Source of the DNA: Chryseotalea sanaruensis
GTDB lineage: Bacteria > Bacteroidota > Bacteroidia > Cytophagales > Cyclobacteriaceae
Direction of reading: 5' to 3'
DNA: 64,000 nt
Assembly: GCF_003990915.1 (NCBI RefSeq)
Contig: NZ_BHXQ01000005.1
Coordinates: 372,001-436,000 of the forward strand
The notes below the pieces were generated by a model, which had not been told where the DNA came from, did not search any database, and worked only from the letters and a program-made list of their open reading frames with translations. The translations under genes were made by a program, and so were the position numbers. Of the stretch, positions 35,537 to 44,435 are shown one piece after another. The first letter of the stretch is position 1, and every line of letters starts with the position of its first letter.

Positions 35537-36913
35537 CTATTTTATCTTAAAAATCCCAAACAATCCACCCTTACTTTTCTTTGATTGTTGTCTTTCATGA
35601 ATATAGCCAAGTGTCGTTCCGATTACTGTGTGTCCAGCCTGGCTCATTAATTCTTTTATACCAAGTTCGTCTGCCTTTTCTCCAAGGTTGGTCAGGAATG
35701 ACCTTCTACCAGTCATAAGTTCAACAAACAATCCTCGGTGCTGAATCTTAAGTATTTCCCTTTCTCCTTTCCTTATTTTCTGAGTACAAAGTATTTCAAA
35801 ATGTTCATCATGCTTTTTGTCGAAGCGTTTTCGGTACAACTCAAAGATTGTAACAAAAATATGTTTCAGTTCTCCGTTAACGGTTTGATCTGTAAAGTCC
35901 ATATTAAAATTGTTCCGTACCAAGATTTGTTCTGCTATTGGATCAAGATCAACTTTGAATTCATTTCCAGATTTACTTCGCTCTTTAACAATCTTTCCAT
36001 TTCGAATATCTGATTTCTTTATCTGCTTTGTGTCAATGGGTGCTGTTCCTTGAAGACACATGAATATTAAAATATCCAAATAACGTTTTTGGTTCTCAGA
36101 GAGAGATTCCCAGAAGTCTGGTTCAAAGTGATCGAGATTAACAACAAACTGAATTTCATCTGATGTAAGAGTAAGCTCCCATTTCTGTGTTTTACTCAAC
36201 GGTCTTACCTCTTGCTTATGTCGTGCAAGCTTGATGAATTTTTTTATCTTCTCAAGGTTAATCTTTATATCATGCTCAACTAAGCAATACTTAAGGTATT
36301 CTGTGAAATCTTTTAAACGCTTGATCGCGGTCTCGTTCGCGAGGCCTATTTCAGGTTTAAGTCCGTGTTCTGCTCTAGTCAAATGGTGGTTACGAACGTA
36401 CTCGTGTTCGTTGACCATATAAGCTAAGAAATCATTGAAGAATTTCTGATCGAGCAAGTCGAATGAAACAATATAGTTTCTTTTCTCTACGAACTTGTTT
36501 AGTGTCCCCTCAAGATTGTTGTATCTTTTAATCGTTCCTGGGTTACGGGTAGTTTGTTCCTTTTCTGCAATAAATTCTTTCCAATAGCAAAGCGCATAAT
36601 CCAAATCTTTTCGCGCATCAATTAACGGTTTGTCGAACTGCTTTTCGAGCCACTCAACAGAAGGTTTTTCTCCATACTTATCCTTGAAGGAAATTACTAT
36701 GTCCTCAACACGATCTTGAAGAGATTTTATTTTTTTTAAGTCTTCTTCGTAGCCTGGATGATTGGTTGAGATCGCACCTTTAGAAGTGATATTTTTTGAA
36801 AGAACTCTAACTCCTGTTGAGCGCCTGAACTTTTCTCCGTTCTTAGAATAATAGACAATCACATCATTGTGATCTTTTCGCTTTACGAATTGGATCTGAG
36901 TATAGAGATACAT
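35537..36913 (-). CDS. int: Tyrosine recombinase (element integrase)
   Basis: The 458-residue protein has an N-terminal arm-binding-type domain (about 1-75), a SAM-like core-binding domain (about 105-210) and a C-terminal catalytic domain (about 235-440). The nucleophile is in TTLGYIH (near 435), preceded by the His of AGHTVIG, and Arg II is in TGRRSFLTNL (near 399). The usual Arg I of GLRxxD is replaced (LQGTAPIDTKQI), and the HxxR histidine is Met. Loss of Arg I is known in the Bacteroides CTnDOT integrase. It starts 135 bases from the tRNA-Lys 3' end and reads away from it, as expected for the enzyme that made this insertion. Confidence 0.9.
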   Translation of the reverse strand: MYLYTQIQFVKRKDHNDVIVYYSKNGEKFRRSTGVRVLSKNITSKGAISTNHPGYEEDLKKIKSLQDRVEDIVISFKDKYGEKPSVEWLEKQFDKPLIDARKDLDYALCYWKEFIAEKEQTTRNPGTIKRYNNLEGTLNKFVEKRNYIVSFDLLDQKFFNDFLAYMVNEHEYVRNHHLTRAEHGLKPEIGLANETAIKRLKDFTEYLKYCLVEHDIKINLEKIKKFIKLARHKQEVRPLSKTQKWELTLTSDEIQFVVNLDHFEPDFWESLSENQKRYLDILIFMCLQGTAPIDTKQIKKSDIRNGKIVKERSKSGNEFKVDLDPIAEQILVRNNFNMDFTDQTVNGELKHIFVTIFELYRKRFDKKHDEHFEILCTQKIRKGEREILKIQHRGLFVELMTGRRSFLTNLGEKADELGIKELMSQAGHTVIGTTLGYIHERQQSKKSKGGLFGIFKIK

Positions 36914-36951
36914 TGCCGCTTAAAGTTTATTCCTTCTTTAAGCTAGCAATT

Positions 36952-36991
36952 TTGCCACCAGATTGCCACTGAATTTTAAAGATGTTGCCAC
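36952..36991 (+). repeat. Putative integrase arm-type sites, right end
   Basis: TTGCCAC occurs at 36952, 36963 and 36985 (steps of 11 and 22 bases), between the integrase start and the tRNA. The flanks match those at 3568-3598 in the left end, in the same orientation. Confidence 0.6.
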
Positions 36992-37021
36992 TAAACGTGC
37001 AACTCACTGATAATGAGACAT

Positions 37022-37046
37022 AAAAAAAGAGCTATTTCTAGCTCTT
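37022..37046 (-). terminator. Element-borne terminator of tRNA-Lys
   Basis: On the minus strand AAGAGCTA, a GAAA loop and TAGCTCTT are followed by a T run. It starts two bases after the tRNA and differs from the terminator at 3387, as expected if the element supplied it. Confidence 0.75.
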
Positions 37047-37047
37047 A

Positions 37048-37060
37048 GTGATCCCGCTGG
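37048..37060 (-). repeat. Attachment site core at the intact tRNA-Lys
   Basis: These 13 bases are identical to 3418-3430. They cover the last 12 bases of the tRNA, including most of the acceptor 3' strand, plus one flanking base. Confidence 0.8.
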
Positions 37061-37121
37061 GATTCGAACCCAGGACCCATACATTAAAAGTGTATTGCTC
37101 TACCAGCTGAGCTACGGAATC
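37049..37121 (-). tRNA. tRNA-Lys (anticodon UUU)
   Basis: The 73-nt cloverleaf reads from 37121 down. The acceptor stem pairs GATTCCG with CGGGATC, with discriminator A. The D arm is GCTC..GAGC, the anticodon stem is ATACA/TGTAT with loop CTTTTAA (anticodon TTT), and the T arm is CTGGG-TTCGAAT-CCCAG. CCA is not encoded. Its 3' end is the insertion site of the element and was restored by the insertion. Confidence 0.97.
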
Positions 37122-37238
37122 TTCAATTTTATATTGCCCTCTGGTAAAGACAACCTTCTATTTTCTCGACTAGCGAATTTGCCATTATAAACAGCATTTC
37201 CGTAATTGAGGGCACAAAGGTAACAGGATTAAAAAAAT

Positions 37239-37973
37239 ATGCAAAAGCGAATGCGAAAATTTATTGTACTTATTTTCTTGTCTTTTTTCTCATTCACACC
37301 ACTCTTTGCGCAAGTATCGCAATATCGCTTATATACTGCTGATTCTCTTTTTGAAGCCAAACGCTATACGCAAGCCCTCAGTAAGTATGAAGGTGTACTT
37401 CAAAATAATGAGTACACACCAGCTATGTTGCTGAAAATGGCCTACATACATGAAGGCTTGGGCAATATTGCCAAGACACAATATTTTCTTAATCTCTATT
37501 TTCTATCAACCAACGATGCTTCTGCATTAGATAAAATCGCAGAACTGGCAGTAAAACATAACCTCCGCGGATATGAGGATGCGGGAGTTGTCGGGCAGAT
37601 TATTATGATGATTCAAGAGAATGTAAAGCAAATAATTTTTGTGTTGGCAGGCTTACTCATGCTCAGTATGGCCTGGTTAGCACGCGCCAAGCGAAAAACC
37701 AAGCGCCCTGTAGGGCCTGTTATTGCAGTTCTGCTGTGCATTGTGTTTATACTCAATGGTTTTTTCGGCATCAGTAAAGAGGAGACTGCAATTATTGCAC
37801 AACCCAATACCTACCTGATGAGCGGCCCTTCAGCAGGATCAGATCTGATTGATATTGTTGATGCCGGACATAAGCTTACGATTACCGGTAAAAAAGATGT
37901 TTGGCTGGAGGCTCGTTTAGATGGACAAACGGTATACGTTAAACAAGAAAAACTAATGCTCCTTACCTTATAA
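37239..37973 (+). CDS. BatE-like TPR/SH3 membrane protein
   Basis: The 244-residue protein has a signal peptide (RKFIVLIFLSFFSFTPLFAQ, so ATG 37251 is an equally good start). TPR-like helices follow (about 28-110, ADSLFEAKRYTQALSKYEGV). Two membrane helices (about 128-175) and a C-terminal SH3-like part (SGPSAGSDLIDIVDAGHKLT) complete it. This order is that of BatE proteins of Bacteroidota aerotolerance (bat) operons, but no bat partner lies in the window. It is the first gene on the tRNA side of the element, with rlmD following 34 bases later. Confidence 0.75.
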   Translation: MQKRMRKFIVLIFLSFFSFTPLFAQVSQYRLYTADSLFEAKRYTQALSKYEGVLQNNEYTPAMLLKMAYIHEGLGNIAKTQYFLNLYFLSTNDASALDKIAELAVKHNLRGYEDAGVVGQIIMMIQENVKQIIFVLAGLLMLSMAWLARAKRKTKRPVGPVIAVLLCIVFILNGFFGISKEETAIIAQPNTYLMSGPSAGSDLIDIVDAGHKLTITGKKDVWLEARLDGQTVYVKQEKLMLLTL

Positions 37974-38007
37974 AGGTATATCACCATCTATCGTAATTTG
38001 CACCCAG

Positions 38008-39453
38008 ATGAAAAAGGGTGATATTTTAGCAGATATAGTAGTAGAAACCATGGCCGCTGAAGGCAAATGCCTGTCGCGATTAGAGGAAGGCCGTGTTTTA
38101 TTTATTGAAGGTGCCGCCCCTGGCGATACCGTAGATGTGCAGCTTACACGTATTAAAAGTAATTTTTTAGAAGGCAAAGCAGTTGCCATCACTAAATTTT
38201 CTTCTCATAGAACAGATCCTTTCTGCAAGCACTTTGGCATGTGTGGAGGTTGTAAGTGGCAACACCTTAATTACGAGCAACAACTTCAGTATAAACAGCA
38301 GCAGGTTGTTGATAATTTGGAAAGAATTGGTGGTGTTTCTGTAAAAAATATCAGAAGCATTATCCCTTCTGCTGATATAAAGCACTATAGAAATAAGCTC
38401 GACTATACTTTCTCAGCACAACGCTGGTTGACCAGAGATCAGTTGGAGGAAAGAAAAGCAAAACAAGCACTTACACCTGATGACATACTACCTTTCGAGC
38501 CAGCGCTAGGCTATCATTTGCCTTCGTTTTTCGATAAAGTATTTGATGTAGAAGAATGTTTCCTGCAACCAGAACCATCAAATGCCATTCGTTTATTGGT
38601 GAAGAAAATTGCCCTTGAAAATCAGATGGAATTTTTTGATCTGCGTAAACAGACAGGCTATCTGCGCACCATTACGTTGCGCACAGCATCCAGTGGCGAG
38701 ATGATGGTGATATTACAAGTCACCAGCGATAAACCTGAGTGGCATGAGAAAATACTGCAAGGCATTGCAGATCATTTTCCGCAAGTCACTTCGCTCAATT
38801 ATGTAATCAATGCAAAGCGAAATGACACCTTTCACGATCTTACAATCGTTTGTTGGAAGGGTTTGCCTTACATCACTGAAGAGATGCAGAAACCTGACGG
38901 AAGTGGTGTGTTGAAATTCAGAGTAGGGCCTAAATCTTTTTATCAAACTAATTCTAAACAAGCTTATACCTTATATGAAGTAGCCTGGAAGATGGCCGAC
39001 CTGAAAGGAGATGAACTGGTGTACGATTTATACACAGGCACAGGTACCATTGCAAGTTTTGTTGCGGCAAATGCTAAAAAGGTAGTAGGACTGGAGTATG
39101 TGAAAGCAGCTATTGACGATGCTAAAATTAATGCATCATTAAATGGTATCAGCAATACTGATTTTTACGCAGGCGATATGAAGGATTTGTTGAACGAATC
39201 TTTTTTGAATGAACATGGCCGACCTGATGTAATCATTACCGACCCGCCACGTGCTGGTATGCATGAAGATGTTTGTAACATGTTATTACAAGCTGCACCT
39301 AAAAAGATTGTTTATGTGAGCTGTAATCCGGCCACACAAGCGCGGGATTTAAAAATCCTGTCGCAGAAGTATGAAGTAGTAGATATTCAACCAGTTGATA
39401 TGTTTCCCCACACCACCCATGTAGAAAATGTGGTGAGTATGATTCTGCGCTAA
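38008..39453 (+). CDS. rlmD: 23S rRNA (uracil-C5)-methyltransferase, RlmD/RumA type
   Basis: The 481-residue protein has a TRAM RNA-binding domain (about 5-60). An iron-sulfur cysteine cluster, CKHFGMCGGCKWQHL, lies near 72-86, with a fourth Cys expected downstream. The SAM-binding DLYTGTGTIASF and the catalytic ITDPPRAGMHEDV and VYVSCNPATQARD are present, the last holding the nucleophilic cysteine. It methylates C5 of a uridine in 23S rRNA. The position (U1939 or U747) cannot be assigned from sequence alone. Plain housekeeping gene. Confidence 0.92.
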   Translation: MKKGDILADIVVETMAAEGKCLSRLEEGRVLFIEGAAPGDTVDVQLTRIKSNFLEGKAVAITKFSSHRTDPFCKHFGMCGGCKWQHLNYEQQLQYKQQQVVDNLERIGGVSVKNIRSIIPSADIKHYRNKLDYTFSAQRWLTRDQLEERKAKQALTPDDILPFEPALGYHLPSFFDKVFDVEECFLQPEPSNAIRLLVKKIALENQMEFFDLRKQTGYLRTITLRTASSGEMMVILQVTSDKPEWHEKILQGIADHFPQVTSLNYVINAKRNDTFHDLTIVCWKGLPYITEEMQKPDGSGVLKFRVGPKSFYQTNSKQAYTLYEVAWKMADLKGDELVYDLYTGTGTIASFVAANAKKVVGLEYVKAAIDDAKINASLNGISNTDFYAGDMKDLLNESFLNEHGRPDVIITDPPRAGMHEDVCNMLLQAAPKKIVYVSCNPATQARDLKILSQKYEVVDIQPVDMFPHTTHVENVVSMILR

Positions 39454-39461
39454 AAATTGCC

Positions 39462-39571
39462 ATTCTTTATTCAATGTCGTTTACTTAAGCTCCATAGATC
39501 CTCTCCTCAGGAGAGGGAAGGGTGAGGCCAAATAAAAAGAAAGCTTACGTAAACGACATTGATTCTTTATT
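39462..39571. mobile_element. 90-bp MITE-like insertion with 10-bp target duplication
   Basis: The element occupies 39472-39561. It begins CAATGTCGTTTAC and ends GTAAACGACATTG. The inverted repeats extend about 20 bases with one mismatch (to TAAGCT / AGCTTA). ATTCTTTATT flanks it at 39462-39471 and 39562-39571 as a direct repeat. The interior holds a small palindrome (CCTCTCC TCA GGAGAGG). There is no coding capacity. A ten-base duplication suits an IS4-type transposase in trans (inference). Confidence 0.75.
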
Positions 39572-39738
39572 ATCTTACAAAGTTTAAAACAATAAAAAAT
39601 TCAATCAAAATACCTATCCGTCACACCGCTCTACTACAAATAAAACAGCGGTCAGACGGACTGTAGATAAGATGCTGACTAGTGTTAAAAAAATTCAGTT
39701 TCATTTTGTCTCTTATATTTGCTGATCAATTTGAGCCT

Positions 39739-42024
39739 ATGTCTATTAAAATAAGAAAACAGGACGCCCTTAATTACCACATGCAAGGCCAGCCTGGTAA
39801 AATTGAAGTTGTCCCTACAAAAGTATTAAGCTCGCAGCTGGATTTGGCTTTGGCCTATTCACCAGGTGTAGCCGAGCCTTGTAAAGAAATTGCGGCCAAT
39901 AAAGATGATGTTTACAAGTATACCGCAAAAGGTAATCTTGTAGCGGTGATTACTAACGGAACGGCCGTATTGGGTTTGGGCGATATCGGGCCAGAAGCCT
40001 CAAAGCCGGTAATGGAGGGTAAGGCTGTTCTCTTTAAAAAATATGCAGGCATTGATAGTTTCGATTTAGAAATTGATGAGAAAGATCCTGATGCTTTTAT
40101 AAAAATTGTAAAATCGTTAGAACCGACTTTCGGAGGCATTAACCTGGAAGATATTAAAGCACCGGAGTGTTTTAAGATTGAAACTGCCCTTCGCGGCATG
40201 ATGCAGATTCCTATCATGCATGATGATCAGCACGGTACAGCCATTATTTCAAGTGCTGCTTTATTAAATGCATTAGAGTTAGTTGGTAAAAAAATTGAAG
40301 ATGCTGTATTGGTGCTGAATGGTGCTGGTGCTGCAGCTGTTTCATGCACGCGCTTATATGTTGCGTTGGGTCTGCGCAAAGAAAATGTAATCATGTGCGA
40401 CAGCAAAGGTGTGATCAGAAAAGATCGCCCGAACCTGGATGGCACTAAAGCTGAGTTTGCTACGACACGTGATATCACTACATTACAAGAAGCCTTGAAA
40501 GGTGCTGATGTATTTGTTGGGTTGTCCGTGGCTGATATTTTAAAATCAGAGGACATCAAGACCATGGCAAAAGATCCTATCATTTTTGCCTTGGCTAATC
40601 CTAATCCTGAAATTGCCTACGACATAGCCATGAAATCGCGTCCTGACTTGATTATGGGTACAGGCAGAAGTGATCATCCTAATCAGGTGAACAATGTGTT
40701 GGGTTTCCCTTACATATTCAGAGGGGCATTAGATGTACGCGCTACAGAGATTAATGAGGCCATGAAACTTGCTGCCGTGTATGCGCTTGCATCATTGGCC
40801 AAAGAACCAGTGCCCGACATTGTTAACAAAGCTTATAATATAGAGAAGCTGAACTTCGGCCGTTTCTATTTAATTCCCAAACCACTAGACCCACGTTTGA
40901 TCACCACCATTTCTCCGGCTGTAGCCAAAGCAGCAATGGCGAGTGGTGTTGCTAAAAATCCGATTACAGATTGGGGAGCGTACCATGTAGAATTACAGAA
41001 ACGTATTGGTATCGATCAGAAATTCATGAATAGAATTATTGATCGTGCCAAGCAAAACCCTAAGCGTGTAGTGTTTGCTGAAGCAACACATCATAAAATT
41101 CTAAAGGCGGCTCAGGTATTAGTTGATGAAGGAATTGCACAACCTATTTTATTGGGCGATCCTAAAGAAATTAAAGCGCTGATTGAAGAGCATAAGCTTG
41201 AATTAGATTGCCCGATCATTTATCCACGCAAGGATAAAGAGAGACTAGAGCAATATGCGCAAAAGTTGTATGAAAAGCGTCAACGCAAAGGATTAACCTA
41301 CCGTGACTGCTTGAAGCAAATGCGCGACAGAAATTATTTTGCTGCCATGATGGTTGAGATGGGTGAAGCAGATGCGCTGGTGTCAGGGTTAACAAAAGAT
41401 TATCCTAAAACAATTCTTCCTTCATTGCAGATTATTGGTACCGCCCCGAATGTAAAACGTGTTGCCGGTATGTACATCGTCATGACTAAGAAGGGAAATT
41501 ATTTCTTTGGCGATTGCACCGTCAATGTAAATCCTACTGCCGAAGACTTAACAGAAATTATTAAGTTAACTGCGAATGGTGCTAAGTTCTTTGATGTAGA
41601 ACCGCGCGTTGCAGTATTGTCTTATTCAAACTTTGGTTCTAGTAAAGGTGAAATACCTGATAAGGTCAGAGATGCAGTGCGCATGGTAAAAGAAATTAAT
41701 CCTAACCTGGTCATCGATGGTGATATACAAGCTAACGTGGCGCTGAATACAGAACTGCAGCAAGAGATGTATCCATTTAGTAAGCTGGCGAAAGATGGTG
41801 CTAACACCCTTATCTTCCCCAATCTGGCAGCAGGTAATATTGCCTACAAATTATTAATGGAGATTGGTGGAGCAGAAACCATTGGTCCAATTTTATTAGG
41901 CATGAAAAAACCTGTTCATGTTTTACAATTAGGCAGTTCAATACGCGAGATTGTAAACATTGCCGCTATTGCAGTAGTTGATGCACAAGTGCATGAAGAT
42001 GCTGCAAAGCAAGTGGCAAGCTGA
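39739..42024 (+). CDS. maeB: NADP-dependent malic enzyme (MaeB type, with phosphotransacetylase-like domain)
   Basis: The start at 39739 gives 761 residues, the usual MaeB length (a start at 39682 adds an unlikely leader). The N-terminal malic enzyme domain (about 1-420) shows [23 protein letters not shown] and [12 protein letters not shown] for malate, metal and NADP binding. The C-terminal phosphotransacetylase-like domain (about 430-760) usually acts as an allosteric part. The reaction is oxidative decarboxylation of malate to pyruvate with NADPH. The gene is monocistronic, with the MITE-like insertion about 170 bases upstream of the start, in or near its promoter region. Confidence 0.93.
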   Translation: MSIKIRKQDALNYHMQGQPGKIEVVPTKVLSSQLDLALAYSPGVAEPCKEIAANKDDVYKYTAKGNLVAVITNGTAVLGLGDIGPEASKPVMEGKAVLFKKYAGIDSFDLEIDEKDPDAFIKIVKSLEPTFGGINLEDIKAPECFKIETALRGMMQIPIMHDDQHGTAIISSAALLNALELVGKKIEDAVLVLNGAGAAAVSCTRLYVALGLRKENVIMCDSKGVIRKDRPNLDGTKAEFATTRDITTLQEALKGADVFVGLSVADILKSEDIKTMAKDPIIFALANPNPEIAYDIAMKSRPDLIMGTGRSDHPNQVNNVLGFPYIFRGALDVRATEINEAMKLAAVYALASLAKEPVPDIVNKAYNIEKLNFGRFYLIPKPLDPRLITTISPAVAKAAMASGVAKNPITDWGAYHVELQKRIGIDQKFMNRIIDRAKQNPKRVVFAEATHHKILKAAQVLVDEGIAQPILLGDPKEIKALIEEHKLELDCPIIYPRKDKERLEQYAQKLYEKRQRKGLTYRDCLKQMRDRNYFAAMMVEMGEADALVSGLTKDYPKTILPSLQIIGTAPNVKRVAGMYIVMTKKGNYFFGDCTVNVNPTAEDLTEIIKLTANGAKFFDVEPRVAVLSYSNFGSSKGEIPDKVRDAVRMVKEINPNLVIDGDIQANVALNTELQQEMYPFSKLAKDGANTLIFPNLAAGNIAYKLLMEIGGAETIGPILLGMKKPVHVLQLGSSIREIVNIAAIAVVDAQVHEDAAKQVAS

Positions 42025-42070
42025 TGTGGTGATGTGCTGAATAGTTGATATGCTGATTCGTTGATTTGAG
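42021..42070. repeat. Short degenerate tandem repeat (GATGTGCTGA-like)
   Basis: Imperfect units of about ten bases (TGATGTGG, TGATGTGCTGA, TGATATGCTGA, TTGATTTG) follow the maeB stop codon. This looks like a low-complexity intergenic repeat. Confidence 0.45.
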
Positions 42071-42180
42071 AATGGATAACGAAATCACCAAGGTTTAGCC
42101 TTCAGGCGCTTACGACCTCGGAGATTTAAGCGAAGCGTTTAGTTATTTTTATTTTTTGATATTGACTATTTAAATCAATA

Positions 42181-42212
42181 AAAAAACGCGAAGATATTTC
42201 TTCGCGTTTTTT
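42181..42212. terminator. Bidirectional intrinsic terminator
   Basis: The arms AAAAAACGCGAAGA and TCTTCGCGTTTTTT with a four-base loop lie between the convergent maeB and OmpA-family genes and give a T run on both strands. Confidence 0.85.
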
Positions 42213-42232
42213 GTTGATTTAAAAACTTATCA

Positions 42233-43180
42233 TCAATTGCTCTCCAGCAATTTAAATAACTCATCCAGATCAGGAGTAATGATAATCTCAGTACGTCTGT
42301 TCTTTTGTTTGTTTTGTGGTGTATCATTAATTAATAAGGGAGAAAACTCACCCTTACCCGCAGCCACAATGTGATTTGGTGGAACACCACCTTTAACCAA
42401 AATTTTAGTGATAGACGTAGCACGTAATACACTTAAGTCCCAGTTGTCCTGCATGTAAGCAGATTTTTTTGAAACGGGCACATTATCAGTATGTCCTTCT
42501 ACCATAATATTTATATCCTTCTGATCTTTCAACGCTTTAGCCAATTGCTGTAAAGCACCAACCCCTTTCTGATCTACATCAATGCTACCAGAACCAAACA
42601 AGAGTTGCTCAGCGAGTGAAACATATACTTTACCATTTTTTACTTTCACTGTTAAATCATTTTCTTTAAAGTTTAACAATGCATCGCTAATACGAGATTT
42701 TAAATCCTGAACAGCTTTATCTTTATTAGCCAAAACCTGTTCTAATTCTATAACCTTTTTTTCACGTTCTGCCAGACTTGTACTTAATGAGTCATTCTCT
42801 TTTCTTGTCTTATCCAGATTTTCCTGAATAGCTAATAATTGTTGTTGCTGTTGTGTTAAGTCGCGGTTCATACGACCACTATTATTAAGGAGATTTTTAT
42901 ATAAGCTATTAAGTTGTTCATGTTCTGATTCCAAACCTGCAAGTTTTTTTTGATTAACTCTTAAACTTGCGCCCAACGTTGTTGTATCTGATTTAAGTTG
43001 ATCAAACTGTTGATTCAGGTTTGAAAAATTTGCAGAAAGTGAATCAAAAGCTGCAGTTTTTTCGTTTAAATCAGCCTCAGTCCTTACTTTCTGAGCCAAC
43101 ATGTCGTCAAACTTCTTTTTAGAAACAATACAGCCACTGACTAAAAGGGCTGTTGCAAAAAATAAAAAAGACTTTTTCAT
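42233..43180 (-). CDS. OmpA-family peptidoglycan-binding lipoprotein
   Basis: The 315-residue lipoprotein (lipobox VSGC, Cys16) has a long central coiled coil (about 25-165, many N/Q/D/L heptads). The C-terminal OmpA domain (about 185-305) carries NIMVEGHTDNVPVSKKSAYM and the peptidoglycan-binding segment NRRTEIIITP. It would link the outer membrane to the cell wall. It is transcribed toward maeB and divergent from the lipoprotein gene at 43278. Confidence 0.9.
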   Translation of the reverse strand: MKKSFLFFATALLVSGCIVSKKKFDDMLAQKVRTEADLNEKTAAFDSLSANFSNLNQQFDQLKSDTTTLGASLRVNQKKLAGLESEHEQLNSLYKNLLNNSGRMNRDLTQQQQQLLAIQENLDKTRKENDSLSTSLAEREKKVIELEQVLANKDKAVQDLKSRISDALLNFKENDLTVKVKNGKVYVSLAEQLLFGSGSIDVDQKGVGALQQLAKALKDQKDINIMVEGHTDNVPVSKKSAYMQDNWDLSVLRATSITKILVKGGVPPNHIVAAGKGEFSPLLINDTPQNKQKNRRTEIIITPDLDELFKLLESN

Positions 43181-43277
43181 ATGTTCTGTGTGGTTACTTC
43201 GTTACTACTACTCAAAATTAAGGACAATTAAGTTCAAAACTTCTAAAACTGAGTTTTCTTTAAAAAATCATTTTTTT

Positions 43278-44357
43278 ATGCTAAAACAAAGCCTCCAATT
43301 ATCAACAATTCTTTTAGCTGGCCTCCTGTTATTTACGGCCTGTGAAAAAGATGAAACCGAAAGTCTGTCTGCTAATGAAGCCAAACAATCGTTGTTAGCA
43401 GTTGATGCAGGATTATCTGTAGAACTTGAGAACTTCGCTAATGCCGAAGGTTTTAAAGCACTTGAAACACTAGCTGCATTAACCAATAGCGGATCGATTT
43501 TTACCACAGCGCGTGTAAAAGAAGTAAGAAAGAATCCAAATACTTATGTGCGTAAGGCCATAGCAAATTTTCAGCACATGATTAGTGAACCCAGTGAATC
43601 TGGTCGCACACAAGGGGATGAGCCATTCAATTATGATGAGAACAAAGGTGTTTATACGTGGAATCCGCAGATTGAAGATTTCGAGTTAACTGCACAATCT
43701 AACATTATTGAATTACGCTTTCCTACAGAAGGTAGCACCACTAACAATGCTGTTTTCAGATTGACAGATTATGAAGAAGTTTCTACACCATTGGGTGATG
43801 AATTATACAGTGCCTCAATTATTGAAGCTACACTTGATATTAACAATGTAAAACAAGCTTCATTAAGTGCGGAGGTAACATATAAAAACAATGGTACAGA
43901 CGAGCCAAACTTTGCGGACATCTCTTACTTTGTAAATCCTTATACACTTGATATTGATTTGGATGATACAAAAGCTGCTGAATCAAGTTTCTCTCAATAC
44001 TTAAGTAAAGGTGATGATAAACTTATTGGTTGGGATTTAACAGCTACTTATCAGGGTGCAAAAAATTTAACGACTCCAACAAAGGTAGAAGGCAATGTAC
44101 AATTAGGGTCGGTGATCTTTAACATTGTCATCACGCCTCCAGCCGATCCAACTGAGTTTACTGAAGATTTGAATGACTATGCTGATATTTCAGTAAGTGT
44201 GAATGGTAAAGCAGCTGGTCAAATTATTTGGGTAACCGAGGATGGCGATTTTGAGGCTACACCGTATGTTCAGTTTAACGATGGTACAAAGCAAGCACTA
44301 AGTGAAATATTTGATTCACTTGAGCAATCATTGAACGACCTGGTCGAGATAGGTTAA
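43278..44357 (+). CDS. Hypothetical lipoprotein (359 aa)
   Basis: The ATG at 43278 begins a lipoprotein signal (LLAGLLLFTAC, Cys near 20). The frame extends upstream to 43101 but would overlap the divergent OmpA-type gene. The mature protein is acidic and has no family I recognise. A segment near YNPQIEDFELTAQSNIIELR and an Asn/Asp-rich central region suggest a beta-rich surface or periplasmic protein. A UUCG-loop terminator follows. Confidence 0.7.
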   Translation: MLKQSLQLSTILLAGLLLFTACEKDETESLSANEAKQSLLAVDAGLSVELENFANAEGFKALETLAALTNSGSIFTTARVKEVRKNPNTYVRKAIANFQHMISEPSESGRTQGDEPFNYDENKGVYTWNPQIEDFELTAQSNIIELRFPTEGSTTNNAVFRLTDYEEVSTPLGDELYSASIIEATLDINNVKQASLSAEVTYKNNGTDEPNFADISYFVNPYTLDIDLDDTKAAESSFSQYLSKGDDKLIGWDLTATYQGAKNLTTPTKVEGNVQLGSVIFNIVITPPADPTEFTEDLNDYADISVSVNGKAAGQIIWVTEDGDFEATPYVQFNDGTKQALSEIFDSLEQSLNDLVEIG

Positions 44358-44377
44358 TTCAATGCGTTTAAAAAACT

Positions 44378-44402
44378 AAAAGGAGTCTTCGGACTCCTTT
44401 TT
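44378..44402 (+). terminator. Intrinsic terminator with UUCG loop
   Basis: The stem AAAGGAGTC / GACTCCTTT with loop TTCG, then a T run, lies directly after the lipoprotein gene. Confidence 0.85.
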
Positions 44403-44435
44403 TATTTTTTACCTTTCCGTTCAAAATGTTAGTGT

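Larger units (their letters stand above)
3418..37060. mobile_element. Integrated genetic element in tRNA-Lys (about 33.6 kb)
   Basis: The element is bounded by 13-bp direct repeats of the tRNA-Lys 3' end, with one tyrosine recombinase gene reading away from the tRNA. TTGCCAC repeats lie inside both ends, 57-66 bp or more from the cores. The cargo is a restriction system, an envelope-modification regulon, TonB receptors, RND efflux and an inorganic-carbon transporter. No relaxase, coupling protein, T4SS or phage structural gene was found, so transfer would need outside help. The core length resembles the roughly 14-bp tRNA sites used by NBU-type Bacteroides elements (known biology, analogy only). 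Confidence 0.8.
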
